Part shown: positions 15,241 to 23,300 of the stretch, one piece after another
How the letters are laid out: each line of letters begins with the position of its first letter
How positions within the stretch are numbered: the stretch's first letter is position 1
DNA from: Actinoplanes sp. NBC_00393
GTDB taxonomy: Bacteria > Actinomycetota > Actinomycetes > Mycobacteriales > Micromonosporaceae
NCBI RefSeq assembly: GCF_036053395.1
Contig: NZ_CP107942.1
Span: 3,004,501 to 3,068,500, forward strand
DNA: 64,000 nt
Reading direction: 5' to 3'
Program-made: the position numbers and the translations under genes
Notes under the pieces: generated by a model
The model's database searches: none
What the model was told of the DNA's origin: nothing
The model's input: only the letters and a program-made list of their open reading frames with translations

Positions 15241-15950
15241 TCGTGCGCTGGGTGACCGGGTTCCTGGACACGCCGTCACGTGACGCCGAGCCGTTCTGGC
15301 TGGCCGTGACCGGGTCCTCCTTGTCGCCGCGGCGCGGTCCGGGCGGCGCGTTCGCCACGCTGCTGCCGGCTGACGGGGACGCCTATCTGCGGGTCCAGGT
15401 GGTCGGTGATCCCCCCGCGCGCGCACATCTGGACCTGCACGTGGACGATGCGGCGTCAGCGGCTGCCGAGGTGACCGGCCTGGGCGCGCAGGTGACCTTC
15501 TCCGAGCCCGGTCTGGTGGTGCTGCGCTCCCCGGCGGGAATCGCGTTCTGCCTGGTCGACGGGGAGGGTGAGCAGTCGGTTCCGGCGGTCGGCGCCTTCG
15601 GCAGCGTCGTCGACCAACTGGCTCTGGACATTCCGGTAGCGCTGTACGAGCGGGAGGTGGCGTTCTGGGCGGCGGTGACCGGCTGGCAGCGGCGGGCCTC
15701 GGATCTGCCGGAGTTCTCGTTCCTGCAGCCGGCGGGGCCGATGCCGGTGCGGCTGCTGCTGCAGCGGGTCGGCGGCTCTGCTGCCGGGGTGCACCTGGAT
15801 TTCGCGTGCGGTGACGTGGATGCCGAGGCGGCGCGGCATGTGGCGCTGGGCGCGCAGGTGGTGCGCCGGGTACCCGGGGACTGGACGACGCTGCGGGATC
15901 CGGCCGGGCGCGAGTACTGCGTGACGGGGCGTTCGCCGTTCGGGCGGTGA
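15237..15950 (+). CDS. two-domain VOC (glyoxalase-like) protein
   Basis: The 237-residue protein contains two beta-alpha-beta-beta-beta VOC modules, the first ~4-115 (ending VVLRSPAGIAFCLVD) and the second ~125-230 (QLALDIPVALYEREVAFWAA to WTTLRDPAGREYCVTG). VOC proteins are metal-dependent lyases, isomerases or antibiotic-binding proteins. The metal site is not clear enough to choose. It is translationally coupled to the phosphoesterase. Confidence 0.82.
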   Translation: MIVRWVTGFLDTPSRDAEPFWLAVTGSSLSPRRGPGGAFATLLPADGDAYLRVQVVGDPPARAHLDLHVDDAASAAAEVTGLGAQVTFSEPGLVVLRSPAGIAFCLVDGEGEQSVPAVGAFGSVVDQLALDIPVALYEREVAFWAAVTGWQRRASDLPEFSFLQPAGPMPVRLLLQRVGGSAAGVHLDFACGDVDAEAARHVALGAQVVRRVPGDWTTLRDPAGREYCVTGRSPFGR

Positions 15951-16005
15951 TCGTTTCGGCGCGGCTTGCCGGTTCTTGTCGGTGGGGGCTGGTAGAAAAG
16001 GGCTC

Positions 16006-16021
16006 TCATACAAACGTTCGA
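16006..16021. promoter_or_regulatory. candidate LexA (SOS) box
   Basis: TCATACAAACGTTCGA matches 10 of the 12 fixed positions of the actinobacterial SOS consensus TCGAACNNNNGTTCGA, with a perfect right half. It lies 14 bp before the ATG of the next gene, where LexA would block transcription. Confidence 0.5.
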
Positions 16022-16035
16022 AGGTTGTGGTGGGG

Positions 16036-16800
16036 ATGACGGCGGCAGGCGTGGATGCCCGTGGGCTGAGCGCGCAGGAGTTGGAGCAGATCCGGGATCA
16101 GGTGGCGGCCGGGCGTAAGCCGCGGGTGCAGTTCACCGAGGCGGCGGGGCAGATCGCCGGGCAGATCGGGCAGGTCGTGCAGTTGACCGACCCGGCCGAG
16201 TCCGACGAGTGGGTGGTGGTGAAGTTCGGGCGTGACGAGTTGCCCTTCTCCCCCACCGATCTGCGGATCGCGCCCAAGGGAGCGGCGGCCCGCAAAGCGG
16301 TGCCACCTGCGGCTCCGGCGCCGGAGCCGGTGCTGTCCGGACCCGAGTTCCTGATCGACAAGCCGTTGCCGGCGCGGCCCGCTGCGGCGCCCGCCCAGCG
16401 CGCGGGTGAGGATGGTGGCGCCAAGCCGGCGGCTGCGGCCAAGCCGGCAGTGGCGGTCAAGGAAGGAAATGATGTGACGGCTGCGCGTAAGGCGGCGCGA
16501 CCCGCGAAGAGCAAGCCGGGGCCGACGCTCACGGTCACCCTGGCCTATGGGGAGGGTGAGTGGACGGTCGCGGCGCAGCAGGGCGCCAAGGCTCTCGCCC
16601 GGCCCTACGTGATCCGTCCCGCGGAGGCGCTGCGGATGGTGCAGCTGGTCGACGTGCCCGGCGTGCAGGAGGCGGTCGAGCAGATCCTGGCGGCGGAGCG
16701 GGCCGAGGCGCAGCAGCAGGCGCAGCGGTTGCGCGCCGAGCTGGCCGAGATCGAGGCGCGGCTGGCCGAGTTGGGTGAGGCCGGGCCGGCAGCGCAGTGA
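16036..16800 (+). CDS. hypothetical protein with Ala/Pro linker and C-terminal coiled coil
   Basis: The 254-residue protein starts MTAAGVDARGLSAQELEQIR at the ATG at 16036. Residues ~25-85 form a compact beta-rich domain (PRVQFTEAAGQIAGQIGQVV, then DEWVVVKFGRDELPFSPTDL). An Ala/Pro/Lys linker of ~75 residues follows, then a second folded part (LTVTLAYGEGEWTVAAQQG) and a predicted coiled coil (ERAEAQQQAQRLRAELAEIE). I do not recognise the family. It is probably cytosolic, and the basic linker could contact nucleic acid. The SOS-like box in its promoter is the only functional hint. Confidence 0.7.
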   Translation: MTAAGVDARGLSAQELEQIRDQVAAGRKPRVQFTEAAGQIAGQIGQVVQLTDPAESDEWVVVKFGRDELPFSPTDLRIAPKGAAARKAVPPAAPAPEPVLSGPEFLIDKPLPARPAAAPAQRAGEDGGAKPAAAAKPAVAVKEGNDVTAARKAARPAKSKPGPTLTVTLAYGEGEWTVAAQQGAKALARPYVIRPAEALRMVQLVDVPGVQEAVEQILAAERAEAQQQAQRLRAELAEIEARLAELGEAGPAAQ

Positions 16801-16819
16801 GGCCCCGGATGCTGCCGGC

Positions 16820-16850
16820 TTGACCCTCAGCCTGGTCGAGGGTCCAGGCT
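16820..16850 (+). promoter_or_regulatory. promoter with embedded hairpin
   Basis: TTGACC (16820-16825) and CAGGCT (16845-16850) are spaced 19 bp, and the ATG follows 6 bp later. The spacer carries GACCCTC/GAGGGTC (16822-16828 and 16838-16844), a 7-bp inverted repeat that could be an operator. Confidence 0.5.
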
Positions 16851-16856
16851 GGCGGC

Positions 16857-17339
16857 ATGACGGAGATCGACAACGTGTTGGCGGAGATGGGGCAGGCCGT
16901 GGAGCAGGGCCGTGCCGGTGACCGGGTGGGTGCCCGGGTTGCTCTGGAGGCGCTGTGGGCGCGCGTCGGCGACGACGGGGACGCTCTTCACCGGTGCAGC
17001 ATCGCGCATTTCTGTGCCGACCTGCAGGATGCGGTGGCCGACGAGCTGGCGTGGGATCAGCGGGCCCTGGCGGCGGTGAGCGACCTCAGCGACGAGCGGG
17101 CCCAGCGGTTCCACGACTCGCTGCAGGTGCGCGGGTTCCTGCCGTCGCTGCACCTGAACCTGGCGGATGCGTATCGGCGTAACGGCGAGCCCGGCCCGGC
17201 CCGCGAGCATGTGGCGCAGGCCGTGCAGCATCTGGATGCCTTGCCCGACGACGAGTACGGGGCTCAGCTGCGGGCGGCTGTCGGCCGGGTCAGTGACGCG
17301 CTGGACGCGGGGTCGCTGGCGTTGCTGCAGCCCTCATGA
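16857..17339 (+). CDS. TPR-like helical protein, unknown function
   Basis: The 160-residue protein is all-helical: MTEIDNVLAEMGQAVEQGRA, then two helix pairs resembling tetratricopeptide units (LHLNLADAYRRNGEPGPARE, HVAQAVQHLDALPDDEYGAQ). CSIAHFCADLQD is conserved-looking. Related actinobacterial proteins are annotated as hypothetical. It is cytosolic and may bind a partner. It is leaderless, with CAGGCT 6 bp before the ATG. Confidence 0.75.
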   Translation: MTEIDNVLAEMGQAVEQGRAGDRVGARVALEALWARVGDDGDALHRCSIAHFCADLQDAVADELAWDQRALAAVSDLSDERAQRFHDSLQVRGFLPSLHLNLADAYRRNGEPGPAREHVAQAVQHLDALPDDEYGAQLRAAVGRVSDALDAGSLALLQPS

Positions 17340-18054
17340 CGGCGGGCGGCTGTCCCACCAGGTGAGGACGCGCAGGGTGTTCCATCGGCTCGGCTCGCCG
17401 ACGTGTTCGATGGTGAGATGGACGCGGCCGGGGTGAGTGAGGTCGAGCAGCCACCGCCCGTCGGGCTGCTGCTTCTGCGGACCAGGTCGGCGGCCAGCTG
17501 CGGGTCCGGGGCGGCGCCGGTTCGCCGGAAGTAGTCCAGGGCGCGCAGCACGTCGTAGTGCCAGTAGTAGGGGAAGGCGCGGTCCAGGTAGGCGGGATCG
17601 ACCAGCTCGCCGGTGCTGAGCCGGCGCATCAGGGCGCGTGACAGCAGGTACGGCTCGCCGCTGTGGCGGGCCTCGGTGAGCGCGGGTGAGCTGTCGGCGG
17701 CCTGTTCGGACACGACGCGCTCGTGCAGCGGCGCTACGTCGACACCGAAGTAGGCGCCGGTCTCGATGGTGCGCCCGTTGATGCACGGCTCGACCTCGCC
17801 GTCGACGTAGCGCTGGCCCTCGTGTGTTCCCAGCGGCCGTTCTCGGCGACCAGGGCGATGATCCGGCAGGCCTGCGCGGGGGCCGGGTCCAGGCCGAGGA
17901 TCAGCAGCGTCTGCGGGCTGTGCCTGGTGGCGGTCCACGGCTGACCCGGCGGCTGGTCAGGGTGGTCGAAGTAGCCGGCCGGGAAGCAGGCGCCGCCCTT
18001 CCACAGTCCGTCGCTGCCGGCTCGGACGCGTCCGGAAGCGATGGCCGGCGGATC
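17334..18054 (-). pseudogene. frameshifted prenyltransferase/cyclase-like alpha-barrel gene
   Basis: Three frames join into one protein. The first runs from the SMR stop: GGACFPAGYFDHPDQPPGQP, TLLILGLDPAPAQACRIIAL, VAENGRWEH. After a shift near 17815-17830 the next continues EGQRYVDGEVEPCINGRTIE, AYFGVDVAPLHERVVSEQ and FPYYWHYDVLRALDYFRRTG. After a second shift near 17465-17480 it ends PDGRWLLDLTHPGRVHLTIE and WWDSRPPS. The pattern (GRWEH, DGEVEPCING, YYWHYDVLRALDY) is that of squalene-cyclase/prenyltransferase-like helical barrels. With two shifts it is probably inactive, unless these are sequencing errors. No clear start codon remains. Confidence 0.7.
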
Positions 18055-18369
18055 TCAGTGGAAATACTTGAGGCCGACGATTCCGCAGATCACCAGCAGT
18101 AGGCAGAGGATGCGGGGCAGGCTGGCCGGTTCGCCGAGGGCGACCATCCCGACGACGGCGGTGCCGACAGCGCCGATGCCCACCCACACGGCGTAGCCGG
18201 TGCCGACCGGGACGGTGCGCAGCGCGTAGCCGAGCCCGGCCATGCTGAGCACCAGGGCGACACCGAACACGGCGGTCGGCAGGGGGCGGCTGAAGCCGGC
18301 GCTGCGGTCCAGGGCGATCGCCCACACGGTCTCGAGCAGGCCGGAAATGATCAGAGCAAGCCAGGCCAT
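18055..18369 (-). CDS. gdx: SMR-family guanidinium exporter (Gdx/SugE)
   Basis: This is a 104-residue four-helix protein. MAWLALIISGLLETVWAIAL carries the essential Glu13. LRTVPVGTGYAVWVGIGAVG and ICGIVGLKYFH match SugE/Gdx rather than the drug-exporting EmrE branch. Gdx works as a dual-topology dimer, exchanging guanidinium for protons. The guanidine-III riboswitch directly upstream confirms the substrate. The ribosome site GAGGTGAG lies at 18375-18382. Confidence 0.95.
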   Translation of the reverse strand: MAWLALIISGLLETVWAIALDRSAGFSRPLPTAVFGVALVLSMAGLGYALRTVPVGTGYAVWVGIGAVGTAVVGMVALGEPASLPRILCLLLVICGIVGLKYFH

Positions 18370-18385
18370 GACAACTCACCTCGCG

Positions 18386-18428
18386 GCGGTCGTCTTGTCA
18401 GGCCGGGTACGACGCGCAACTCGTCCGG
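18386..18428 (-). promoter_or_regulatory. guanidine-III riboswitch
   Basis: On the minus strand the leader reads CCGGACGAG, then GCGCGTCGTACCCGG, then GACAAGACGACCGC. These are the conserved blocks of the guanidine-III (ykkC-III) class: CCGGACGAG, CGUACCCGG and GACAAGACG. GCG-GTCGT can pair with ACGACCGC to make the pseudoknot, and the CCGG blocks form P1. The 3' side abuts the Shine-Dalgarno of gdx, so guanidine binding should free the ribosome site. Confidence 0.92.
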
Positions 18429-18553
18429 GGCCGCCACCGGTTCGGGGCGCCGCTTCCCAGCCTAGCCACTTACTGGGCACCCGGCCCGGCTGGTGGCTGA
18501 ACTCACCCGCGCCGGCGGCGCAGCGAGCGCGGCCGGCAGAAGCCAGCAGCGAG

Positions 18554-18668
18554 CCGGCGGGCAGGGCCGTGAGGAGCCAGGCAGCAGCGGCCGAGCGAGC
18601 CAGCAAGAGCCGGCGGGGGCTGGCAAGAACCGGCGGGCAGGGCCGTCAGGCGTCGGGCAGCAGCGGCC
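18554..18668 (+). repeat. imperfect 39-bp direct repeat at end of NIPSNAP gene
   Basis: The block CCGGCGGGCAGGGCCGT...GCAGCAGCGGCC occurs at 18554-18592 and 18630-18668 with a few differences. A partial copy (CCGGCGGG) begins near 18610. The right copy includes the last codons of the NIPSNAP gene, so the array looks like a decayed tandem duplication of its 3' end. Confidence 0.65.
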
Positions 18669-18957
18669 GCATGAAGGTGCGCTCGTACCGCAGCACGCAC
18701 CCGGACTCGTCGCGGATCCGGTCGGCGGCGATGAACTCAGGGTCCACGCCGAACCGGGTGCGGTACTGCTCGTACGCGGCAAGGCTGTCGAAGCTGAACA
18801 GCGCCTCCGCCTTGTCGCTGGCCCCTTCGGCGGGCAGGAAGTAGCCGTGGTGGAGGCCGCCGTGCGCCGCGACCAGGCGCATCCATTCGCGGGCGAAGCG
18901 CTCGAACGCTTCGATGCGGGCCGGGTCGATCGTGTAGTGCACCACGCACGTGATCAC
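18646..18957 (-). CDS. NIPSNAP-family protein
   Basis: The 103-residue ferredoxin-like alpha/beta protein reads MITCVVHYTIDPARIEAFER, GGLHHGYFLPAEGASDKAEA, LFSFDSLAAYEQYRTRFGVD. This is typical of small NIPSNAP / antibiotic-monooxygenase-like proteins. The GTG at 18957 overlaps the stop of the response regulator (GTGA), so it is the third gene of that operon. The reaction is unknown. Confidence 0.82.
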   Translation of the reverse strand: MITCVVHYTIDPARIEAFERFAREWMRLVAAHGGLHHGYFLPAEGASDKAEALFSFDSLAAYEQYRTRFGVDPEFIAADRIRDESGCVLRYERTFMRPLLPDA

Positions 18958-19613
18958 AGCAGCCCCGCATCGTGGGCGAGCATCGCCACCTGGGTCCGGT
19001 TGTTCAGGTCGAGTTTGGTGAAGATGTGGGTGATGTGCGCCTTCACCGTGGCCACGCTCATCGCCAGCGCGTCGGCGATCTGCGCGTTGGTGTTGCCGCG
19101 GGCCAGCGCGAGCGCCACCTCGCGTTCGCGGGGGCTGAGCGCGGCCAGAGCGGAGCGGGCCTGCTCGGAGGTGTCGGCGCCGGACGCGACCTTGAGCATC
19201 AGCCGCCGGGTGACCGCTGGTGACAGGATCGGCTCACCGGCGGCGACCGAGCGGATGGCGGCGGCGATCCGGTCCGGTGGGGTGTCCTTGAGCAGGAACC
19301 CGCCGGCGCCGGCCCGCAGAGCCCGCACCACGTGCTCGTCGGTGTCGAACGTGGTCAGCATGATCACCTCGGGTGGTCGGGGCCGGGCCCGGGTCCGCCG
19401 GGTGGCGGTGATCCCGTTGACGCGCGGCATCCGGATGTCCATCAGCACCACGTCGACGTGATGCTCGTCGAGTGCGGCCGGGACCTCGTCACCGTCGGCG
19501 ACCGCGGCGACCACGACGATGCCGTCGGCGCCGTCGAGCATCATGGTCAGCCCGGCGCGGACCAGCGGGTCGTCGTCGACGATGACGACCCGCACCTCGC
19601 TCAGCTGCGCCAC
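18954..19613 (-). CDS. NarL/LuxR-family response regulator
   Basis: The 219-residue protein has a receiver domain with DDD at 13-15, phospho-acceptor Asp59 (VVLMDIRMP), Thr in LTTFDT and Lys in FLLKDTPP. The NarL-type HTH follows: LSPREREVALALARGNTNAQ and SVATVKAHITHIFTKL. It starts at the GTG at 19613 inside the end of the kinase gene (13-bp overlap). It is phosphorylated by that kinase, and its targets probably include its own operon. Confidence 0.94.
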   Translation of the reverse strand: MAQLSEVRVVIVDDDPLVRAGLTMMLDGADGIVVVAAVADGDEVPAALDEHHVDVVLMDIRMPRVNGITATRRTRARPRPPEVIMLTTFDTDEHVVRALRAGAGGFLLKDTPPDRIAAAIRSVAAGEPILSPAVTRRLMLKVASGADTSEQARSALAALSPREREVALALARGNTNAQIADALAMSVATVKAHITHIFTKLDLNNRTQVAMLAHDAGLL

Positions 19614-20749
19614 GGCAGTTCCGCGTACAGATGGAACTCTCCGCCTTCGGCACTGTGCCGCAGCTCGCCGCCGGCGAGCGTGACCCGCTCGGCCAGGCCG
19701 AGCAGTCCCAGGCCGGCGCCCGGCAGGCCCGGCGCGGCCACCGCGAGGGGGTTGCGCACGTCGACGCGCAGGGTGCCGCCGGCGTTGCCGTCGACGACGA
19801 TGCGCACCGGGCGCCCGGCGGCATGCTTGCGCGCGTTGGTGAGGGCCTCCTGCACGATGCGGTACGCGGTACGCCCGGTCACCGCCGGCACCGGCGCGGG
19901 CAACCCGATCCGGTCGTCGAAGCCGACGCTGAGCCCGGCGTCGCGGGTCTCCCCGACCAGCCGGGGCACGTCGTCGAGCCCGGGTGCGGGCGGGCCGTCG
20001 CTCTCGTCGTCCGGGTCCTGGCGCAGCACGGTGATCACCTCGCGGAGTTCGTCGAGGGCCTGGTGCACGCCGGCGCGGATCACCCCGGCCGCCTCGGTGA
20101 GTTTCTGCGGCGGCGCGTCCGGCCGGTACTCCAGCGCGCCCGCGTAGACGGCCAGCAGCGACAGCCGGTGCGCGAGCACGTCGTGCATCTCGCGGGCCAT
20201 CCGGGTGCGTTCGGCCAGGCGGGCCTCGGCGACGCGGCGATGCTGTTCGGCCTCGGCGCGTTCGGCCCGCTCCCGCAGCGAGGTGAGCAGGGCTTCGCGG
20301 GCCCGCGCCCAGGTGCCCCAGCCGAGCAGCGCCGCGTACGCGACGACGACCAGCAGCAGCCACCATTGGTACGACAGCCCGCCCGGTGGCCGCCACCAGC
20401 CGAGAACCGCGTGCCCGGCGATCCCGGCGGCGCTGACCAGCGCGGCCTGCCGCAGCGGCCGTTGCCGGGCGGTGTTGAGCGCGGCGAACGTGGCCGCCGG
20501 GGTGACCACGTGCGACAGCGCGGCCAGGGCGCTGAGCAGCAGACCGCCGGTGACCGGGCGCAGGATCGCCACCGGCACCAGCGCGCAGGCCAGCACGGCC
20601 ACGGCGATGTCCAGCCCGAGCAGCGCGGACGGCTCCCAGCGCACCGCGCTGTACACGGCCGAGGCGATCAGCACGCCGACCGCCAGGGTCGACCAGATGA
20701 TCACCGTACGGGTGGCGGCCGGCCGCCGGTCGCACGTCGCTGTCCCCAT
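19601..20749 (-). CDS. HisKA_3-type sensor histidine kinase
   Basis: The 382-residue membrane kinase has about five to six N-terminal hydrophobic segments (residues ~15-145), a coiled linker (REALLTSLRERAERAEAEQH), and the dimerisation helix with phospho-acceptor His189 in AREMHDVLAHRLSLL. The ATPase domain follows (QEALTNARKHA as N box, then GLGLLGLAERV). The large membrane part without a periplasmic loop suggests sensing within the membrane. It starts 7 bp after TAGCCT (opposite strand of 20757-20762). The operon order is kinase, regulator, NIPSNAP. Confidence 0.94.
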   Translation of the reverse strand: MGTATCDRRPAATRTVIIWSTLAVGVLIASAVYSAVRWEPSALLGLDIAVAVLACALVPVAILRPVTGGLLLSALAALSHVVTPAATFAALNTARQRPLRQAALVSAAGIAGHAVLGWWRPPGGLSYQWWLLLVVVAYAALLGWGTWARAREALLTSLRERAERAEAEQHRRVAEARLAERTRMAREMHDVLAHRLSLLAVYAGALEYRPDAPPQKLTEAAGVIRAGVHQALDELREVITVLRQDPDDESDGPPAPGLDDVPRLVGETRDAGLSVGFDDRIGLPAPVPAVTGRTAYRIVQEALTNARKHAAGRPVRIVVDGNAGGTLRVDVRNPLAVAAPGLPGAGLGLLGLAERVTLAGGELRHSAEGGEFHLYAELPWRS

Positions 20750-20857
20750 GCTGATCAGGCTAGTTGCGCCCCGGCGGCCGGGCCACCGACCAAAGTCGTA
20801 GCCGCGGCTGCCGGTGGATCGATGTGCGTGACCGGGCCTGGCCCCGACGCTGGTGGC

Positions 20858-21259
20858 ATGACTGAGAACCTGACTCTCGACAAGCAGAGCGCGCCGCGGA
20901 TCAACCGGTACCGGCTGCGGACCGTCGCGCTGACCGTCGCCGCCACCGAGGCGGCCTACCTGGTGCTGCGCTACGGCGCCGGCATCGACCTGACCGCCGG
21001 GGACGTCACCGTCGGCCCGGCCGCGGTCGCGGTGACCGCCGCGGTGGCCGCCCTGGCCGGCTGGGCATTGCTGGCGGTCCTGGAACGCTTCACCAGCCGG
21101 GCCGTCCGGATCTGGCGGATCGTGGCAGTAGCCGTGTTCCTGGTGTCCCTGCTCGGCACACTGGGCGGCGTGGACGCCGGGGCGGTGTTCGGCCTGTCCC
21201 TGCTGCACGCGGTCGTCGCCGGCGCGCTGATCACCGGCCTGCCGTGCCGCTGCCGCTGA
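20858..21259 (+). CDS. DUF6069-like four-helix membrane protein
   Basis: This 133-residue protein has four hydrophobic helices: LRTVALTVAATEAAYLVLRY, VAVTAAVAALAGWALLAVLE, RIVAVAVFLVSLLGTLGG and LSLLHAVVAGALITGLP. The polar N terminus and overall pattern match the actinobacterial DUF6069 family. It is divergent from the kinase and starts 6 bp after GACGCT. It may belong to the same response; function unknown. Confidence 0.72.
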   Translation: MTENLTLDKQSAPRINRYRLRTVALTVAATEAAYLVLRYGAGIDLTAGDVTVGPAAVAVTAAVAALAGWALLAVLERFTSRAVRIWRIVAVAVFLVSLLGTLGGVDAGAVFGLSLLHAVVAGALITGLPCRCR

Positions 21260-21389
21260 CCGCCCCGTGATCGCTGATCCGGGCCGGCCGCCCGGGGGAC
21301 GCTGATCGCCGCCGGGCGGGCCGTAGCCCTGTGCCGGGATCGGCGGTCGGCGTCGGCGGCGGGCGGGCGCGTGGCATCATGTGCGCCTC

Positions 21390-22154
21390 ATGGAGAACTC
21401 TTCCTGGCGGGCCCCGCTGCTGTGGCGGATCCTGCTCGCCGCGTCCCGGGTTGTCGTGTTCCCGCTGTGCCGGCTGCGGGTGACCGGCACCGTGCCCGCC
21501 GACCTGGCCGGCGGGCCGGTGATCCTGGCCGCCAACCACGTCAGCCCGTTCGACCCGCTGGTCATGGTCGCCGCCAGCCACAAGGCCGGGCTCACCCCGC
21601 GGATCATGGCGACCGGCGGGGTGTTCGACGCGCCCGTGCTGGGCTGGATCATGCGCCGGTGCGGGCACCTCCGGGTGGACCGCAACACCGTGCACGCGGC
21701 GAACGCGCTGGAGACCGCGGGTAAGGCGCTGACCGAGAACGCGATGGTGCTGGTCTACCCGGAAGGCCGCATCGGCCTGGACCCGTGGATGTGGCCGGAA
21801 CGCGGCAAGACCGGGGTGGCCCGGATGGCCGACATCTCCGGCGCCCCGGTGGTGCCGGTCGCGCAGTGGGGCGCGCACGCCGTGCTGCCGTACGAGGCGC
21901 CGAAACGGATGGCCCGACCCCTGCTGCGCGCGTTGCTGCGCCGCCCGGTGGTGCAGGTCAACTTCGGCGTCGAGGTGGACCTGTCCGGGGTGTCCGGGTC
22001 GGCAGGGGCGCGGGCCATGCAGGCCACCCGTCTGATCATGGAGGGCATCGACGCGGCGCTGACTCCGCTGCGCGCCGGCGAGATGCAGACGCCGCGCTTC
22101 GTGGACCGCAGCCGCCCGGCGGACATGTCCCGCGTCCGGCCCCGGCAAGCCTGA
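21390..22154 (+). CDS. PlsC-type 1-acyl-glycerol-3-phosphate acyltransferase
   Basis: The 254-residue protein has acyltransferase motif I NHVSPFDP (HX4D) near residue 50 and motif III VLVYPEGRIG near 120. An N-terminal amphipathic segment (APLLWRILLAASRVVVFPL) fits membrane attachment. It would acylate lysophosphatidate or a similar lipid. It stands alone between the membrane protein and the MarR-GNAT gene. The ATG at 21390 is preferred over a GTG at 21381. Confidence 0.86.
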   Translation: MENSSWRAPLLWRILLAASRVVVFPLCRLRVTGTVPADLAGGPVILAANHVSPFDPLVMVAASHKAGLTPRIMATGGVFDAPVLGWIMRRCGHLRVDRNTVHAANALETAGKALTENAMVLVYPEGRIGLDPWMWPERGKTGVARMADISGAPVVPVAQWGAHAVLPYEAPKRMARPLLRALLRRPVVQVNFGVEVDLSGVSGSAGARAMQATRLIMEGIDAALTPLRAGEMQTPRFVDRSRPADMSRVRPRQA

Positions 22155-22166
22155 ACGACCCCGCAG

Positions 22167-22200
22167 GCCGGAACGGCGCCGATAGCCGGAACGGCGCCGA
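22167..22200 (+). repeat. two 16-bp tandem units
   Basis: GCCGGAACGGCGCCGA occurs at 22167-22182 and 22185-22200, in the 109-bp gap after the acyltransferase. It is a small repeat without evident function. Confidence 0.6.
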
Positions 22201-22263
22201 CAGGCACTAACCGTCCCGGCAAGCCTGGACCGGCAAGTCTGAGCGGCACCGGGCTGGTTCATG

Positions 22264-22373
22264 TCACGGGCTGATCCGGGCGGCCAGCTTGTGCAGGGTC
22301 TGCAACTCGTCGGGGGTGAGCGGTTCGGCGAGATGCGCGCGCACCGCGGCGGCATCTGACTCGGGTGTGCCCC
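22264..22373 (-). pseudogene. MarR-like C-terminal remnant
   Basis: Directly after the MarR-GNAT stop, the minus strand reads VRAHLAEPLTPDELQTLHKL and AARISP before a TGA. This looks like the last helix of a MarR protein (LAPLTPxELRTLHxLL), with no start or HTH. Probably a decayed remnant. Confidence 0.35.
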
Positions 22374-23258
22374 TCAGCGCGACCGCGGCGGCCGATTCAG
22401 GCGTTTCTCGAAGGCCAGCTGGTTGTAGACCGACCCGCTGTAGTCGTCGATCGGCGTGTAGCCGGCCGCCCGGTACAGCCCGATCGCCTCGGTCAGCGCC
22501 GAGTGGGTGCCCAGCCGGACCGTGCCGATCCCGTGCGCGGCGGCGTCGGCCTCCAGGGCGGACAGCAGCCGCCGGCCCAGCCCGAGACCCCGCGCCGGCT
22601 CGGCGATCCACAGGTGGCGGATCTCGGCGGCGCCGGCGGCGAGGTGCACCCACAGGCCGCAGCCGGCGGCCCGGCCGTCCTCGCGGGCCAGCAGCACCGT
22701 CCCGTCGACCCGGTCGGGCGGGGTCAGGGTGGCCGGGTCGTAGCCCTCCGGGAAGCGGTTCGCGAGCTCCGCCGCGTACCGCTGCAGGCAGTCCTGGACC
22801 GTCGCATCGCCGGCGGCGGCCTGCTCGATCGTGACGGCGGCGCTGCGCAGCAGCCGCCGGATCCGGCCCTGCGCGTCGAGCAGCTGCGCACGCTGGCCGT
22901 CGGTGAGCGCCCCCAGCAGCTCAGCGATCCCGGCACGCGAGCGGCGCTCCAGCTCGGCACGCTCCGCTTGGCCGGCATCGGTGAGCTCGGCGATGCGCAC
23001 CCGCCCGTCACCGGGATGCGCACGGACCGTGACCAGCCGCTGATCGGCGAGGGCGCGCAGCAGCCGGCTCAGATAGCCCGAGTCCAGCCCGAGGCGCTCC
23101 CGCAGCTCCCGCACGTCGCAGCCGGCGCCGATCTCGAACAGCAGCCGGGCCTGCCCGAGCGGCCGGTCCTGCCCCAGGTACCGGTCGGTGAGGATGCCGA
23201 GGCGCTGGGTGTAGTAGCGGTTGAAGTCGCGAACCCGTTCGATCTCGTCGACGGCCAT
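22374..23258 (-). CDS. MarR-GNAT fusion protein
   Basis: The 294-residue protein joins an N-terminal MarR winged helix (residues ~1-145; QARLLFEIGAGCDVRELRER, LGLDSGYLSRLLRALADQRL, wing VRAHPGDGRVRIAEL) to a C-terminal GNAT domain (~150-290; EIRHLWIAEPARGLGLGRRL, ending YRAAGYTPIDDYSG). This known architecture couples DNA binding with acetyltransferase activity. The ATG is 7 bp after TAGCAT (opposite strand of 23266-23271). It is divergent from the phosphotransferase gene with a strong inverted repeat between them. Confidence 0.9.
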   Translation of the reverse strand: MAVDEIERVRDFNRYYTQRLGILTDRYLGQDRPLGQARLLFEIGAGCDVRELRERLGLDSGYLSRLLRALADQRLVTVRAHPGDGRVRIAELTDAGQAERAELERRSRAGIAELLGALTDGQRAQLLDAQGRIRRLLRSAAVTIEQAAAGDATVQDCLQRYAAELANRFPEGYDPATLTPPDRVDGTVLLAREDGRAAGCGLWVHLAAGAAEIRHLWIAEPARGLGLGRRLLSALEADAAAHGIGTVRLGTHSALTEAIGLYRAAGYTPIDDYSGSVYNQLAFEKRLNRPPRSR

Positions 23259-23276
23259 GACGACGATGCTAGGCCT

Positions 23277-23300
23277 ATTCTCTGACCTGTGTCAGAGAAT
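23277..23300. promoter_or_regulatory. 9-bp-arm inverted repeat, operator over a leaderless start
   Basis: ATTCTCTGA (23277-23285) and TCAGAGAAT (23292-23300) are perfect reverse complements around CCTGTG. The left arm overlaps the TATTCT -10 box and the spacer contains the GTG start of the phosphotransferase gene. A bound MarR-GNAT dimer here would block that gene and lie next to its own promoter. Confidence 0.72.

Noticed and set aside
12523..15426. 967-codon minus-strand frame across hydrolase, GNAT, HD and phosphoesterase genes
   Set aside because: It is Arg/Pro-rich shadow translation spanning four well-supported genes.
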